DNA of 64,000 nucleotides from Membranipora membranacea (lineage: Eukaryota; Bryozoa; Gymnolaemata; Cheilostomatida; Membraniporidae): assembly GCA_914767715.1 (NCBI GenBank), contig OU612074.1:17658062-17722061 (forward strand), in the 5' to 3' direction. The notes beneath the pieces were generated by a model. That model saw nothing but the letters and a program-made list of their open reading frames with translations. It did no database searches and had not been told where the DNA came from. Made by a program: the position numbers and the translations under genes. Positions 1-12,446 of the stretch are shown one piece after another. The stretch's first letter is position 1. Each line of letters starts with the position of its first letter.

Positions 1-1140
1 ATTGTTAAATTTCATTATTTAGATATTTTCACATTTGAATCATACATTAAATTTTACCTCAGCGTAACATCGTTAATATAATGTACTACGGCAGAACAGC
101 TTAACAAATATCAAAGCCTTGAATAAGTTGCCAATTAACACTATGCTTAGTCATAACAAGCTAAACCTTTATTTATGATTTATCTCCGTACATTTTATCC
201 GATGATGCTGAAATTTGGAAAACTAAATCAAACCAGGAAATTAGACTACCTAAAAATTACTCAAACCCAGAAGCCGATGGCATCTAGTCATACATGATAA
301 GTTGGTAGACCCAGAAATCAGGAGGTCTCTGCGGACGAACTCCCGGAAGGAAGGATCTTTGTTAATCACTATCTTTATATCTTTTTACCATATTATATTT
401 TTGACATTTTAACATTATTGGAATTTTTTTCAAATACTTTCAGAAAACAAACTAAATAGAATTATTATTAACCTCATTTGACACCCGCTTGATATTCAAA
501 ATCAGTTACTTTCAACAACACGAAGTTTCAGGATTCATGAGTCATTTATAAAATTAACCTTGCAAATTCAAATCAGACACAAAATAGGAGTTTTATTACC
601 TTTGAATAATCAAAGATAACTCCAATTATAAATCTACTGCGAAATTTGAAGCCTAAAGCTGCTCTTGGTCCCAAAGGGAAGTGGATTGAAGTCTATAACA
701 AACATTCAGTTATAAGGCCTGTGATTCTGATTAAACTGCCTAAGCTACCTAATTGGGCTTCCAGGCACTATACAAAGATCAATTTTAAGCGTTGAAAGTT
801 AGTAATCCATATAATACTTGAGACTGCAAGATATTTTGAAGTATAAAACTTATCTTCTAAATAGCAGCCTCCCCTTTTTAAAATAACCGCACGCTCATAA
901 CCCAAAAAGGGTTATATAATTGCTTTGTGGTGCATGAATATTATTTTCAACTCCACTCGAGTTACTGCTAGAACAACCAAGGAGTTTCTGCAGTATATCG
1001 GCAGGAACCACTCCTTAAAAAGGCTAGGAGCCAACTTCTCTGAAGTCCAAGAGGGGTCAGACTTAAAAACAATTCTAAGGGTTTCTCTAAACCGGGAACG
1101 GGGAGCCAGCTGTTCATCGTTTTAAATTTTGTTAAGGTTA
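1..1140. repeat. Diverged dispersed repeat, related to the 1.9-kb insertion at 37.9-39.8 kb
   Basis: No gene is recognised here. Two blocks resemble the insertion at 37866-39765 in the same order. Bases about 715-790 (containing aaggcctgtgattctgat and cttccaggcactatac) match about 39080-39140. Bases about 920-1120 (tttgtggtgc, tatcggcaggaa, ggagccagctg) match about 39268-39470. This suggests an old copy of the same element family. Element ends are not visible here. The short ORF at 925-1125 lies in the repeat and resembles no known protein. Confidence 0.45.
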
Positions 1141-2800
1141 ATTTGTTACATTTTAAATTAACGTGCTACCAAAATTTTACACAGTACCTTGGTAAGTTGT
1201 AGTTATCTTCCATTGTCTAGAAAGAAAGTTCAAACGCAACGCAACGCAAGAACGCAACTTCAATTATAATCAGAACTAGACAAATTATTCATTAAATTAT
1301 GTGTTGGAACCTTGAATATTTTAATCATTTCAGTACACGATTTTGGTATACTAGCTACTAATTCCGTTCCTCCCATATCCTCGTCCAGCCACACATCAGG
1401 CCTGCCAAGGGTAAAAATCCCCCCCCCTTCTAGCTTCCTACTTGCACCCCCTGTATCACACCCTGCTTCCTGCAGGTGACAGGCTGGTGATGACCTGGAA
1501 CGAATATGGAATGACGAAAGATGAATTGCTGGATTCATCAACCCTGATGTAGAAATTACCTCCCCTGACATAAGAACTGAGGTAAGAACATGCTGGTTTT
1601 TACACTTTTCCAGTTAAAATGTAATAAACAAAATATGACATTGTTTAGTTGTGTTATGATTACGAGTGCACTCACAATTATGATGAACCGCATTCTTGCA
1701 CTCCTGCCTATATATTACTGCTCTTGTTATTAAGCTGTGCCCTGTCTTGTGCCAAATTGGAAAAGGACTATTTCTCAAGAATTCAGGTACAAATGTGCGC
1801 TATTGATAGTATTGTTGAGGACATGTTTGGTATTGACAGGGTCCAAAACAGCAGCTTAGTATTGTGTATATATAACTTCGAAAGTTGCTAGTGTTTGATA
1901 AGCACTTGACTGATGGTAAAGAGAATTAAATACTGGATTACATAAGTTCTATGTTTATTGTGAGAGTATTAAGGTCATTGCTGGGTCAACAAAAAGAAGA
2001 AGTCAACTATTGCCATTTTCTTTTTTTAATTTTATTGGTAGACAACTCTCAATTGGTGTAGAAAAATAATACATTTTTTGATAGCTTGGCATTTATTCTC
2101 TTCTAATTTCTTTTTTTCATGCAGACCTGGCAAAACAAGACTGAGCAGCAATAACAGCCGAACCATACCCCATAACACTGCACTAGCCAACAGATGTCTC
2201 TTCATCAAATATAGGAAAATGGATCAAAACTGATGCCTAATGCTGATTATGATAATCTCCCTATTTTTGAATTTCTTAAAATACTTTTTCATGTATACTA
2301 TTAATTTATTGTAAATCAGATCAATAATATACATTTTTCAATGCATTTAGACCGATAATAAAAAACTCATCAATCAATCAATCTTCTCAGGAAACTTTTG
2401 TCAAATATGACAGTTCACATCCGCTTAGATCTAGCTATTATCTCTACAACCACTGTCAACAACGAACAATGAAAAATAAGACAGTACACATCCCCTATAC
2501 CGCCTGAATCCAGCTACAAACAATGGATGACCTTATTTTTCCAGTTCAATTGAATTAATTCAAACTGTGTGCCCTTCCTATTCAAAATAATTGGGTCATT
2601 GGCACGAACTCAATTGCTAACGGCTCATTGATCTAGCAATCTACTAATTCGGAGCTTAAAATTCAGAGCTTTGGTGGTTTTGTTTGCAATGGAATAAGTG
2701 GGCAGTGCCAGGAGGTTTTAACATTAAAGATGATCGCAATTACAATGAGTCATGTATTATTTACTTGTTTGTATCATATTATTGTCCAAGGAAAAGAAAC
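1141..2800. other. Non-coding stretch, no gene recognised
   Basis: AT-rich sequence with only short chance ORFs. Around 2340-2395 there is an aataaaaaactc stretch followed by a (TCAA)n run, which looks like the 3' tail of a retroposed element, but no coding remnant is recognisable upstream. Confidence 0.4.
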
Positions 2801-2816
2801 TTCACAAAATATAGCT

Positions 2817-2944
2817 CCCCGTGACGGGGAATCGAACTCCGGTCTAACGCGATCTGCTGACCTACTAGACAGAATATCCGGTTCTGCCGATCAGAATCTA
2901 CCAGACTTGACAGGCGGGGATACTCACCACTATACTATCACAGA
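2817..2944 (-). pseudogene. tRNA-Asp(GTC)-like pseudogene with intron (copy 1)
   Basis: Same layout as the copy at 6617-6744: on the minus strand a tRNA-Asp 5' half, an extra segment of about 56 nt after the anticodon loop, then the 3' half. The 3' side of the anticodon stem has two changes that break pairing, and the T stem has one mismatch. The acceptor stem still pairs with wobble. It is probably a dead copy. Confidence 0.7.
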
Positions 2945-3189
2945 TTGGCTGAGTACAAAATGCTAAATAATGAACATTACGTGGTTAAATGATTTTAGTT
3001 AGCTAATAACTTGCAGATTAGGACACTGATAACTGTGAGAGTGATGAGAATGTGCAAGCAAGCAGACTGGTAATCAGTAAACAATATGCTAGAAACTCAG
3101 CAATTTGTTTCATTAGGGCAATATGTTCTATGATGACAACACTCTTTTTGGAATAATTTTGTTGGGTGTAGGTTGACCTATTTCTGATC

Positions 3190-3300
3190 TCTTATCTTTA
3201 TGTGATTATCTGAGTCTGAGGGAGGGAAGAAGTTGAGGCAATTAAACACCCACTAGTAAACTGTGAATGCGAATTCAAGATTTTAAATTATCAGATCAAA
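3190..3300. repeat. Dispersed repeat, copy a
   Basis: Shares a run of similar words with 3895-4015: atgtgattatctgagtctgag, then aagttgaggcaatt, acccactagtaa, ctgtgaa and agatcaaat against the equivalents there. This shows two copies of one short interspersed sequence about 700 bp apart. Type unknown. Confidence 0.5.
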
Positions 3301-3358
3301 TAAGATGATATAAGCTTCGCATATGAATATAGCAAGGCAAATGTGGTGAAAGATATTA

Positions 3359-3410
3359 TGACCCCGGCGTGACTTGCACATGCAGCCTTCTGATTAGAAG
3401 CGCTACCATA
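3359..3410 (-). pseudogene. tRNA-Trp-derived pseudogene/SINE copy (truncated)
   Basis: Minus strand carries a decayed tRNA-Trp: T arm and anticodon arm are recognisable, but part of the anticodon loop and the 5' acceptor side are missing. Its 3' flank (containing gcatatgaatatagcaaggc on the plus strand) matches the flank of the intact tRNA-Trp at 6464-6535, so the homology runs beyond the tRNA, as expected for a tRNA-derived retroposon. Confidence 0.65.
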
Positions 3411-3414
3411 TTAT

Positions 3415-3640
3415 TTAACAGAATCAAATAGTATTAAACAGTATTAAAGATAAACAAATTATATCAATAAGTTAAAAAAACTCAAATAGTATTGAATTAT
3501 ATCAAATAGTGGTAAAAAGAATAAATTAGTAAAAAAACATTAAATATGATCAAACAATATCCAACAGTATTAAATAAATCAAATAGTCTTAATGAAATCA
3601 AATAGTATTAAATAGAAGCAACATAGTTACACTTAGTATT
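3415..3640. repeat. Imperfect AT-rich tandem repeat
   Basis: About fifteen loosely repeated copies of a 13-20 bp word of the type caaatagtattaaa. Low complexity, no gene. Confidence 0.65.
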
Positions 3641-3894
3641 TATACACTTTTGTTAAAACATTTTGGTTTTTCGCGCAATTTCAATCTGAGAGACATGTTC
3701 AAGCTACACCCAACTTCAAATAATTTTTTAGATAATATGATAGCATCTGCTTTTAACAAGATACCATTTATTTTACATTCAATAATCAATTATAAATCAT
3801 TCAAACTTAATTTTTCTGGTTATATTTTTCGTCATCTTCATTGAAACTTTTTTTTTCTCTCTTTGATTTTTCTTGGAAGGCTGATTTTGTAAAA

Positions 3895-4015
3895 CTTCGC
3901 GTATCCTCATGTGATCATCAAAGTCTGAGCATGGTAGAAATTGAAGCAGTTGACAACCCACTTGTAATCTGTGAACCCAAATTTGAGATTCTAAAAGATC
4001 AGATCACATAAATAC
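3895..4015. repeat. Dispersed repeat, copy b
   Basis: Second copy of the repeat seen at 3190-3300, with the same order of words (catgtgatcatc, agtctgag, gaagcagttga, acccacttgtaatctgtgaa, agatcagatcaca). Confidence 0.5.
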
Positions 4016-4604
4016 TGCAAGAAATACCACATGAATAAATAACAAAAAACTTCAGGGGAGTATATAACACACTCTTTATTTTTGACGAGTTTATTTGGTG
4101 TTTGTGTTGAGTGATATACATGGTTGAATGGATTTTACAGTAGGCTATGGTTTTGGATGGTGGATGCCGGACGTGGGCAGAAGATGGGCTTGCAATTCAC
4201 AGTGGCCTCAGGCACAAACCTTCCCATCTTAACCTCTCTCTCTTTATCTCCTCCTTTTTCTTGCCTGTGTCTCTTTGCAGCAGGTAGCGTGTATTGACAA
4301 GCTTGTCAAGACAGGCTAGCATGCATTTTGTTGTTATTTATGTTGTGCGTAGTTAGTGGTAACTTGACTAGTGTGTTAGTTTCAACTGTGGTATATATAA
4401 TGGCTGTTCGTTTATTTAGACAATAACTGCAGGGTGCGTGCTCAGAAGAGGTTGTATAGTGACAACTAGGTTTCCAAGTCATCAGTGCCACTCTTCAACC
4501 ACTGACAGCTTTATCCCAGCGTGAGGCATACTGCTTCTATTATCTGCATGCACGAAGCTGTTGTACATACAGAAGACCTCCATCATTATGAGTCCCGATC
4601 AGTG

Positions 4605-4710
4605 ATCAGTCAAAGTCGAAAAGACTTTTGTACCGGATAGGATTGAAACCGACAACAGGCTGGTCAAATGGCAGAGGCGCTCATCGCTGAGCCAAACTGA
4701 GCCAAACTGT
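4605..4710 (-). repeat. Possible tRNA-derived SINE
   Basis: On the minus strand a tRNA-like 5' region (tttggctcagcgatgagcgc, A-box-like) is followed about 35 nt later by ggtttcaatcct, a B-box-like word. The spacing fits an internal Pol III promoter. No cloverleaf is complete. Only this one copy was noticed. Confidence 0.4.
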
Positions 4711-4714
4711 GGAA

Positions 4715-6460
4715 TATGTATTATTTATTATAGATTATAAATAAGGGGTCCTCTTCCTGCTCCTCCCTCCTACGTTTCCTATTATAAACTATCAACCTTT
4801 AGTCAAAGTCGCAGTGTATAGTTTTTAAGGTGAGATTTAATTTTGTAGTGGGACAAAGTAGTAATAAATAGGTAACAGTTAAATCATTAAGTAGTTTAGT
4901 TTTACTCCTTCTTTGTCACTGTGGTCTTAAAACAAAAGAGTGATTAATCAGCTGTTTGACTGTGTATATATAAAGAGAAAATAAGAAATCAAGAAGTCAA
5001 GAAGTCAAGGACTGTAATAGTGATGCACTGAACTACTTGAATTTAGTAATTCTGACAATCAAGATATATTGATATCTGATGATATATGATTTAACTCACT
5101 TTAAATTTCTGTTTGTAGAACTAGAATTCTGCCAACAGGTTTTCTTCTGTATAGAACTTGTACTCGTCGTCTGTCTCTATATACTCGTCAGCATAGCTGT
5201 AGAGCCGTTCGTTTGTACGTCTGTGTTATTCGATAGTTAGAGTGAAAAGGCCAAGATCACAGTACACGTATGCTGATTACCGGTAAGCCCAGCCCTTCTC
5301 TCTATAGAATAAGATCTTCACAGAGTTGCTGTAAAATACTGGGCAGAGGGTGTAATATACTGTAACGTCTTAAATTCACTAGTCTATTGGGCTGACGTAT
5401 ACTGTTAGTCCATATTTGGGAGTATGTAGCGAAAGCGAAATTTGTCCAATAGCTATAAGCTACGTAAGTATATAGACAGGATACCCTCGGTTGATCACAG
5501 GGCATCACTTGAGACATTAATTGCCCCGAAATAATAATAAGGTCGATTAAACAGCTATTATACAGCGTTCTGTACTGACATTTGATTAGCCGTAGAATGT
5601 GTAATTAATCATAGCATAGCATATGCCTTATTTATCAAAAAAGTACATCATACGTACATGGCGAAAGATTTAGCTGAGCTATATGACCTAAATATATTAT
5701 TTAGATGGTTAAATAAATGACTGCCCTTGTTGGACTGTTCTGAATATCAATAACTATCTAGTATTTACTATTGTTGATATAAAAAGTTTACAGGTAAACT
5801 GAAAGTAAGATTATGATGTGTAACAGCACTCAACCTACTGATTTGAAAATACAGCAGGTGAAAATTTTCCCATTGAGACAAAGTTCATTGCTTTAAGACA
5901 GACTAAGCCATAGGAATACTGCACTTCCTTACTCTGGGCACACAAAGCCCAAAGTCAAGAAATTCAGTAGTCCTAATCGACTTAGCCTCTGTTATTCGAA
6001 ATTGCTCTTTCTTCAGATTCTGATGTTCTGCTTCTGTATTACCTGATAACAGCGTATTCTATATTCTATTTTTATGTGATTAATGTTGACAACTCAAATA
6101 ACCATGAGCTAATGAAATTCAAATTCACCAAATCACAAATAAACTGGAGATCATTGGGTGAAAAAAGCTATTTTTTACTTAATTTTCTCAGTTTCATTTC
6201 ACCCCCAATTGATTTGAAGCTTTCATTGCATATATCAGGCAAATGCTCTGTGTTAAATATCATTATCACCATCAACTGCATTTATAACACATCATCAGGT
6301 TCAAGACAGGACTATGGTTGAGCCATTTCTTCTATTTTTGTAAATTTATTATGAGACACTGGATATGGGTTTACATACATATGCATTTATCATAAACACA
6401 AAACTGAAGTTTTGTGGATAATCATTGCATATGAATATGGCAAGGCACTGAGGTAAAGTT
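4715..6460. other. Non-coding stretch, no gene recognised
   Basis: Only short chance ORFs. A TATATAAA word lies near 4965 and a run of gaagtcaa repeats near 4990, but nothing ties them to a gene. Confidence 0.4.
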
Positions 6461-6463
6461 TTA

Positions 6464-6535
6464 TGACCCCGACGTGACTCGAACACGCAGCCTTCTGATC
6501 TGGAGTCAGACGCGCTACCATTGCGCCACGGAGTC
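6464..6535 (-). tRNA. tRNA-Trp (anticodon CCA)
   Basis: A 72-nt cloverleaf on the minus strand. The acceptor stem GACTCCG pairs fully with CGGGGTC (one G-T pair), with discriminator A. Anticodon stem TCTGA/TCAGA encloses loop CTCCAGA, giving anticodon CCA. The T loop reads TTCGAGT. Other copies in the window (3359-3410, 11729-11772) share its 3' flank, so this may be a tRNA-Trp gene or a young, structurally intact copy of a tRNA-Trp-derived SINE. No TTTT terminator lies directly after it; the first is about 60 nt downstream. Confidence 0.8.
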
Positions 6536-6616
6536 TGTGGGTAATATGAAAAAGTAGCAGAATTGAAATCCTGGCTACAGTTTTAGCTGCCTGAGTTTAA
6601 GAACCAAAAGCTAGCA

Positions 6617-6744
6617 CTCCGTGACGGGGAATCGAACCCCGGTCTCCCGCGATCTGCTGAACTACTAGACAGGATATTCTGCTCTGTTGTTCAGTTTCTA
6701 CCAGACTTGACAGGCGGGGATACTCACCACTATACTATCACGGA
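6617..6744 (-). tRNA. tRNA-Asp (anticodon GTC) with a 56-nt intron
   Basis: On the minus strand the acceptor arms TCCGTGA and TCACGGA pair perfectly with discriminator G. Anticodon stem CCCGC/GCGGG flanks loop CTGTCA-C, and T stem CGGGG/CCCCG is perfect. The loop is interrupted between positions 37 and 38, the canonical site of eukaryotic nuclear tRNA introns, by 56 nt (6652-6707). Removing it leaves a standard 72-nt tRNA-Asp. A TTTT run about 8 nt past the 3' end could terminate Pol III. The tRNA-Trp lies 81 nt away on the same strand. Three damaged relatives occur at 2817, 16786 and 37334. Confidence 0.75.
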
Positions 6745-6749
6745 TTTGC

Positions 6750-9700
6750 TGCTTATAATTTGGTGTTCAGGGTATTTTTTAAGCAGAAAATAACCAATTA
6801 CCATACTTAATGGCTTAATGATACCTTTCATGTTTGCTAATTTCTAAATTATGGTGGTTTGTGGTAAACAGATGCAGGTAGTATACATCTGAATAATCAT
6901 ATTTGTGTGAAGGTGATTAATTAGTTGATCGCTGAGCGAGAATTCATCACAGGCAAGAGTGATGATAGTGGCAACCTACAAGTTTGTATGCAGAAATATC
7001 AAATAGTATGAAATAGAAAAGACAGTGATGACAAGGTGCTGAAATATGAGGATTGTGAATCCCTCCAGTTTGGTACTCGCCCAAGTGAGATGATGATTAT
7101 GATGAGTCGATGTTCGGCAGATAAAGATCTATATTTGATGAAACATGAGTGTCGCACTAGACTTGAGTGTGTTTTCTCATGTGGCGGACTGGGAATTGAA
7201 AACAAAAATGCGTCAGAAATTAGGTTGACTGACTCAAATTTTTATTGTTTGATTCACTATATTGATATATGTCAACAAAACTAAGGATGGTAAATAGTTG
7301 TGAACAATGCTTGAATCCATTGCAATAATGATAATGGTAATTTCAAAGGTTTAGATGCTGAATTATGTCGTATCGCTTAGTCATATTATTTTGAAATTAT
7401 TCCGGTGATAGATTATTTTGGAGCAGACGTGATTATTTAAAAATTAATCAGGAATTTTTTGATCATGGGTGAAAGACAACCCTTCATGTATGGACCTGAC
7501 CAACCCATCGTTACAAATTAAACACCTCATGGGTTGATAGGGAAGGGAGGGGAGAGCTATGGTCCATTAGCTAAGAATTAACTTTAGTTAATTCTACCAT
7601 GGTAGTGGTTGGGCTTTAGGTTTGACCGCCGGCGCCTGGCCGCATGAAAATAGTGGCATTTTGGGTGCTATACAAGCATCGGTGGTTCAGTTGTAGAATT
7701 GGCGACGGGCTCGGGGATAAACTTCTCTTCTCTTCTGAGAGTGGGGAAAAGGGGGAGGAGAAAAGAGAAAAAAGGGGAGGGGCAAAGGAAAAAAAGAGAA
7801 TAAGTTGTCTTCTCATTCTACATGTCATGACAACTCCTGGGATATTTTATAGTTTTTTATAGTTATACAATATTACCCTAAGACATGCATAGAGAGCTAT
7901 ACAATGGGCAATAGAAACGCCTCTTCAATTTGCAGATGAGGATTAATTGCCTTATGAGTCATCTAATCAATTGACTTTTGATGGCTATGGCAAAGAAATT
8001 TTCAGCGGTGAATTATTTGACCAGATGGTTCATGATTTGACAGTCGCCAATGAAGGTTAATTATGGCATCTTGTTCATCATATAAAATGAACTGAAGTAA
8101 TCCTTTGTGTTAGATAGAAATTTCTATTTAGTTATCTACGCTGCAACTTGATCAACGATGTAACAGAAACGGTATAAAATTTTATTTTGCGAAGTATTTA
8201 TTAACATCATTGGTACAAAGCTTATAAGATTGGTTATATTGTATTTAACAGATGATTTCTCAACTTTTTAATTATAGCACCTCAATGTCCTCAACAAAAA
8301 AACTAATCCTATCATTCAGCCTGAAAAGTTGCTACTAGAACATGAGAGTCAAGAAAAAAAAGAATACAACATGAATATATCAAGCACAGTGCTATGTTTC
8401 TGTACAGATCAGAAGACATTCATATGAAAATTGTTAGTATAGATACATATATAATAATATGTATTTTGACGTCATGACGGCCTCACAATACCTCATTGCA
8501 CGCTGGATGCAGAACTAGAGGCACATATGAGGCTGCAGCTTAGCTCGTATGGCCATACTAATGTGAAAAAGATTTGTTGAGGTGTTCTTTGCATCAGGTG
8601 ATGAGATGGCAGCTTGCAGTCGACATTTAAGATATGGCAGTGTGATAGTCTGGATCTTTTCAACAAGACTCTCACTACACCTGCAAGAGGAGAATTTTAT
8701 ATTATGCAAGAGGGGCAATGTGAAAGTATCTGATCAAACAAAAGATACTTTTCCTAATGTATTACATCTATTGTCTGATCAGATGTGATCTTGTCAGGTT
8801 TGGTCAGGTTGTTTTTGCATGGGCTTTGCCATTTTACGTTGTGATAGCACATATCAATTGAATCAGCTGACACTATGTGACGGTCATCTCAGTGCAACAT
8901 TAGAATGAAAACTATTCAACATGTCTACACATCAAGCATTAACTAGTAGCCTAGAGGAGTAAATATTTGCTTGAATTAAATTTAGCTAGATGAGTTAATG
9001 TTAGCTAGCACTTAATTCTAGCTCATGGAAGTAAGAGTATATTTAATGTAAAGTGTAAATGTTTGCGAGAATTAGATTTAGCTTATTCAAATAGCCTATG
9101 TGCGGAATGGCGAACTTCTCCTTCTCATCTAAGGTATGATGGAGTTCCTCAAATCAAACACTCCAATAAACATTGGGCCTACTTTGCTTTAAGAAAAAAA
9201 CGTACCATTTGCAAAGAGTGGATGTGTGTTCGCGGGTCATGTTATGGAGAAGTAGTTCTTAGTGGTTAACTGCCTCAGTGATCCTATATTGTTCTTTGCG
9301 ACATCAAGTAATCTAGATATTAACAGAAAGCACACACCAGTCAATTATTCAGTATATTGTCCTTCATTCGAACAAGGCTAAATAAATCCCAAACCTCTCT
9401 TCCCAAAATATTAAGCCACGTTTTACGTTTTCACATGAGGTTGAATTGGTAAAATATTACCAGGCCTCTTAACTGTCATGAGTATCATTGTCTCATACCT
9501 TCAGCGGAAAAGAAAGTTGGAGCATAGAAGATAATAATAAGTTCGTGCATCCAACTTGTCGCCAATAAGCCATAATTTGCATATAATTTCGATTAGTCAT
9601 TGTCTCAAAATTGGCAGGATGACATACCCATAACCTGTATGTGTTTGTGGGAAATCAGATAAGCCTTGTAACAACTAGGGTTAGGGTGTTATAATCTCAA

Positions 9701-10370
9701 GCTAATCTGTGACCATGTAAGCTCGCTAGACACGTCGCAAGACATAATGTTTCGAATTCGACTGACAAAACACTGGTAATGCACATCATACATCTGATTA
9801 CGGGGGAGCTCAACTTCTAACGCTTAGCGGAGGATACTATCTTCTCTCCATCAGTTATTTCTACATTGAACTATATCTTCCTCTGAATGGCAATCGGGTC
9901 TTCAAATTAAATGCTATCAGCCTTGTCCCAAAAAATAATATCCAGCAATATAGATTATGTACCCGCAAGATCATACAATGAAAACCTGAGCAAGAGATCT
10001 ATTTGTACTGTTTTAAAATCAAAATTATACAGTGATCATTAATGTAAAACCAAGAGGAAGACATCAAAAGCACAAAAATGTGGTGATAAATTAATGACAT
10101 TTTTCTTCCGTGTGTTTAAAACAACATTCACAAGATAGAGATGGCCGAAGAGTAACTTTGGCAACCAGATTGGTGTCTGATTCTTCTAGTGGCTTGTTGC
10201 AGCATGAGGAAGAGATTACAGTGGAATTTGGCAAATACGTTGGTCGCTGGTCTGAAAGCAGAACCACACTCTATTATCCAAATAATAATACGTATAATTA
10301 CATCGCCATAGAAACCGAGAGAAAATAGGAGATCCTTGACCTGCCAGCCGATCTGACCTGGATGGTGGCA
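6750..10370. other. Non-coding stretch, no gene recognised
   Basis: No domain or exon could be supported. A purine-rich block (GAGAA/GGGGA words) lies at 7735-7800. Overlapping short ORFs on both strands at 7616-7862 and 8493-8788 look like chance. Confidence 0.4.
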
Positions 10371-10378
10371 CTTATCAA

Positions 10379-10449
10379 GCATTGATGGTTCAGTTGTTGA
10401 ATTCTCCCCTGCCGCGCGGGAGGCCTGGGTTCAATTCCCGGTCAATGCA
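10379..10449 (+). tRNA. tRNA-Gly (anticodon GCC)-like, possibly a pseudogene
   Basis: A 71-nt cloverleaf: acceptor GCATTGA/TCAATGC perfect with discriminator A, D stem GTTC/GAAT, anticodon loop CTGCCGC (anticodon GCC), T stem CTGGG/CCCGG. One C-C mismatch spoils the anticodon stem (CTCCC against GCGGG). A TTTT run starts 3 nt after the end. It is either a functional minor copy or a slightly decayed one. A second, more damaged relative is at 36834-36911. Confidence 0.6.
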
Positions 10450-10454
10450 ACTTT

Positions 10455-12440
10455 TGGGGAGTTGGCCTCTCCAAACAAAAGCGAAGATGGAGTTCAGTAG
10501 GAGGAAAATAGACACAAGTTGATGACTGATCGCTGTCTGGAATCGTGAAGCTGTGTGATGATAGCTTCAATAAAGCTGCCCAACCAGATTGTGGAGCCAG
10601 CATCTCTGAAGTACAATAAGAATCTGGTTGATTTGATGGTGATCCTCTTCAATACATCTCCCAAAATCAGCAAATCTCACATACACTAAGACTGAGGCTC
10701 TTTGTTCAAACGCTGGCTTAGAGAATTGACTGTTGGCTTGTGCATACCTGATCCTAAGAGGCAATTTTATCTAAGGACCTTCATGTCCACGCCACTAAAG
10801 CTAGATTATGATCTGATTTTATCAGACCAATCTCCTTCTGAGGACACTAGGCTACATAAACTACTCAAGGACTATTGATAAGATATCTAGATGAAGTAGT
10901 ATATTGTAATAAACAGCAAGGGTGCAGTTTACATATAACAAGTACTCCTGTACTTGGCTATGATGCAAGAAAACAGCCAAGGTGTTATCACATACAACTA
11001 GTACTCCTGTATTCAGTTGTGTGGATTTGTTACCAAAAGATTGTATAATTAGGCAGAGTTCTGTATTTGATAGTTGGTAGCTTCTAAGAGATTACTTGTG
11101 ATATGGAGTGAGTTTGTCTTATGATTATTATACTGAGTTTATAATTTAATCTCGTAGCTTAGTGCTACTTAGGATTAGGTTATTACCAAGTTCCACTTAA
11201 TGAACCTTGTCTGAAAAGCTTGTCCAAAAGACCTTGTCTGATAAACTGTATCTCAATAGACTTGCTCAATAGCCTTGTCCAATGAGTAATCCTGCCTTTT
11301 CCTGTTTATCTATTACTGAGTAATAAGATAAGATTAAGGTTTAGTGTCCTGAGTTCTTTTATTGTAGTGTAGAGTGAGATAGAGTTAACATGTCTGAGTA
11401 AAATATGGTTAAGCATCGCCTTTTATGCTTAGAGAACAATAGAGGCGCAAATAAAGAGATTAGCCAATGAAGAGTGGCTTTAGATAATTCTTTATAAATA
11501 TGAGTATTAATGCAGGGAAACTACTTGTATAACTATTTGTAAGAATGTATGTACATTTCATGATTAACAATATGATTTTATGATTAACAATTATTGATGG
11601 CTTTTGCCTGTTCATATCAATATCACTGATGGCAGGGCGATTATACTCCAGCTTTGTTTACACTCTGGTTAATCAATAGATTGGTTATCAGTGAAAAAAA
11701 TGTTATCAATTTTTCTGATAGAATATGTAGAGTCCAGATCAGAAGGCTGCATATTCGAGTTATGTCGGTGTCTTGTATATTTTAGTGCACCTTGACATAT
11801 TCTTATGTTGAGCTCCTTTTAGTCTGTGATATAATCATCATAATTAGCAATAATCAATTAATTCAACTTCTGCATTCCTGAGACTAATTTTGTCAACTTC
11901 AACTATTTTATAATTCTGCGCTCACTCACAAAAAGAATAGCTGCAAAAGAGAATTTTGAAACTTGTGTGTATATTTTTTCGGTAATCACCCCATGGTGTG
12001 GAAGAAATAATTAGATATTTGAGAACTGTTCACTGGCTGAAATGTATCAAACTCTTTTCAAAGAAAAAACAATTATGATTATGATATATTTTGGGGTTGA
12101 ATTGCTGGGATGTTTGGTGTCTAAAAACATGCGGGGGGGGGGAGGGGATATAATTCTTACATCTTATATCATTGTCCGCTCATAAGGCCTATAATTTTTT
12201 AATGAATAGTAGCTTTGTTGGTTTTATGAATGCATTGAGCAATGTAAACACGCTGATTAATACCTATAACAGGCTGCTAGTTTCAATGGTCATATTGATT
12301 ATCTTATCAATGCTCTTATCAAAGGAATTTAAAGCAGTTTCTTATTACTATTCAAGTAAGCATAACTTTGCAGCTTTCAGTTGAGTACATGCCGGCACAG
12401 GGATAACTTGGTAGTAGTTTCAGTAGTTGATCTAAGTTGA
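10455..12440. other. Non-coding stretch upstream of the TRIM gene
   Basis: No exon is recognised. There are imperfect repeats of a ccttgtc word at 11203-11290, and a duplicated word pair (acaagtactcctgta / caactagtactcctgta) at 10940-11015. A G-tract lies at 12132-12145. The promoter of the gene starting at 12447 should lie here, but no clear TATA box was found. Confidence 0.4.
11729..11772 (+). pseudogene. tRNA-Trp 3'-half remnant (SINE copy)
   Basis: Plus-strand gagtccagatcagaaggctg followed by an eroded T arm matches the 3' half of the tRNA-Trp at 6464-6535. The following bases (gcaccttgacatattcttatg) match that copy's 3' flank in inverted view. The homology beyond the tRNA marks this as a member of the same retroposed family. 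Confidence 0.6.
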
Positions 12441-12446
12441 CAGGCG

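Noticed and set aside
7616-7862. Overlapping 70-72 codon ORFs on both strands
   Set aside because: They lie in a purine-rich, low-complexity stretch. No domain, no splice context, and opposite strands are equally open.
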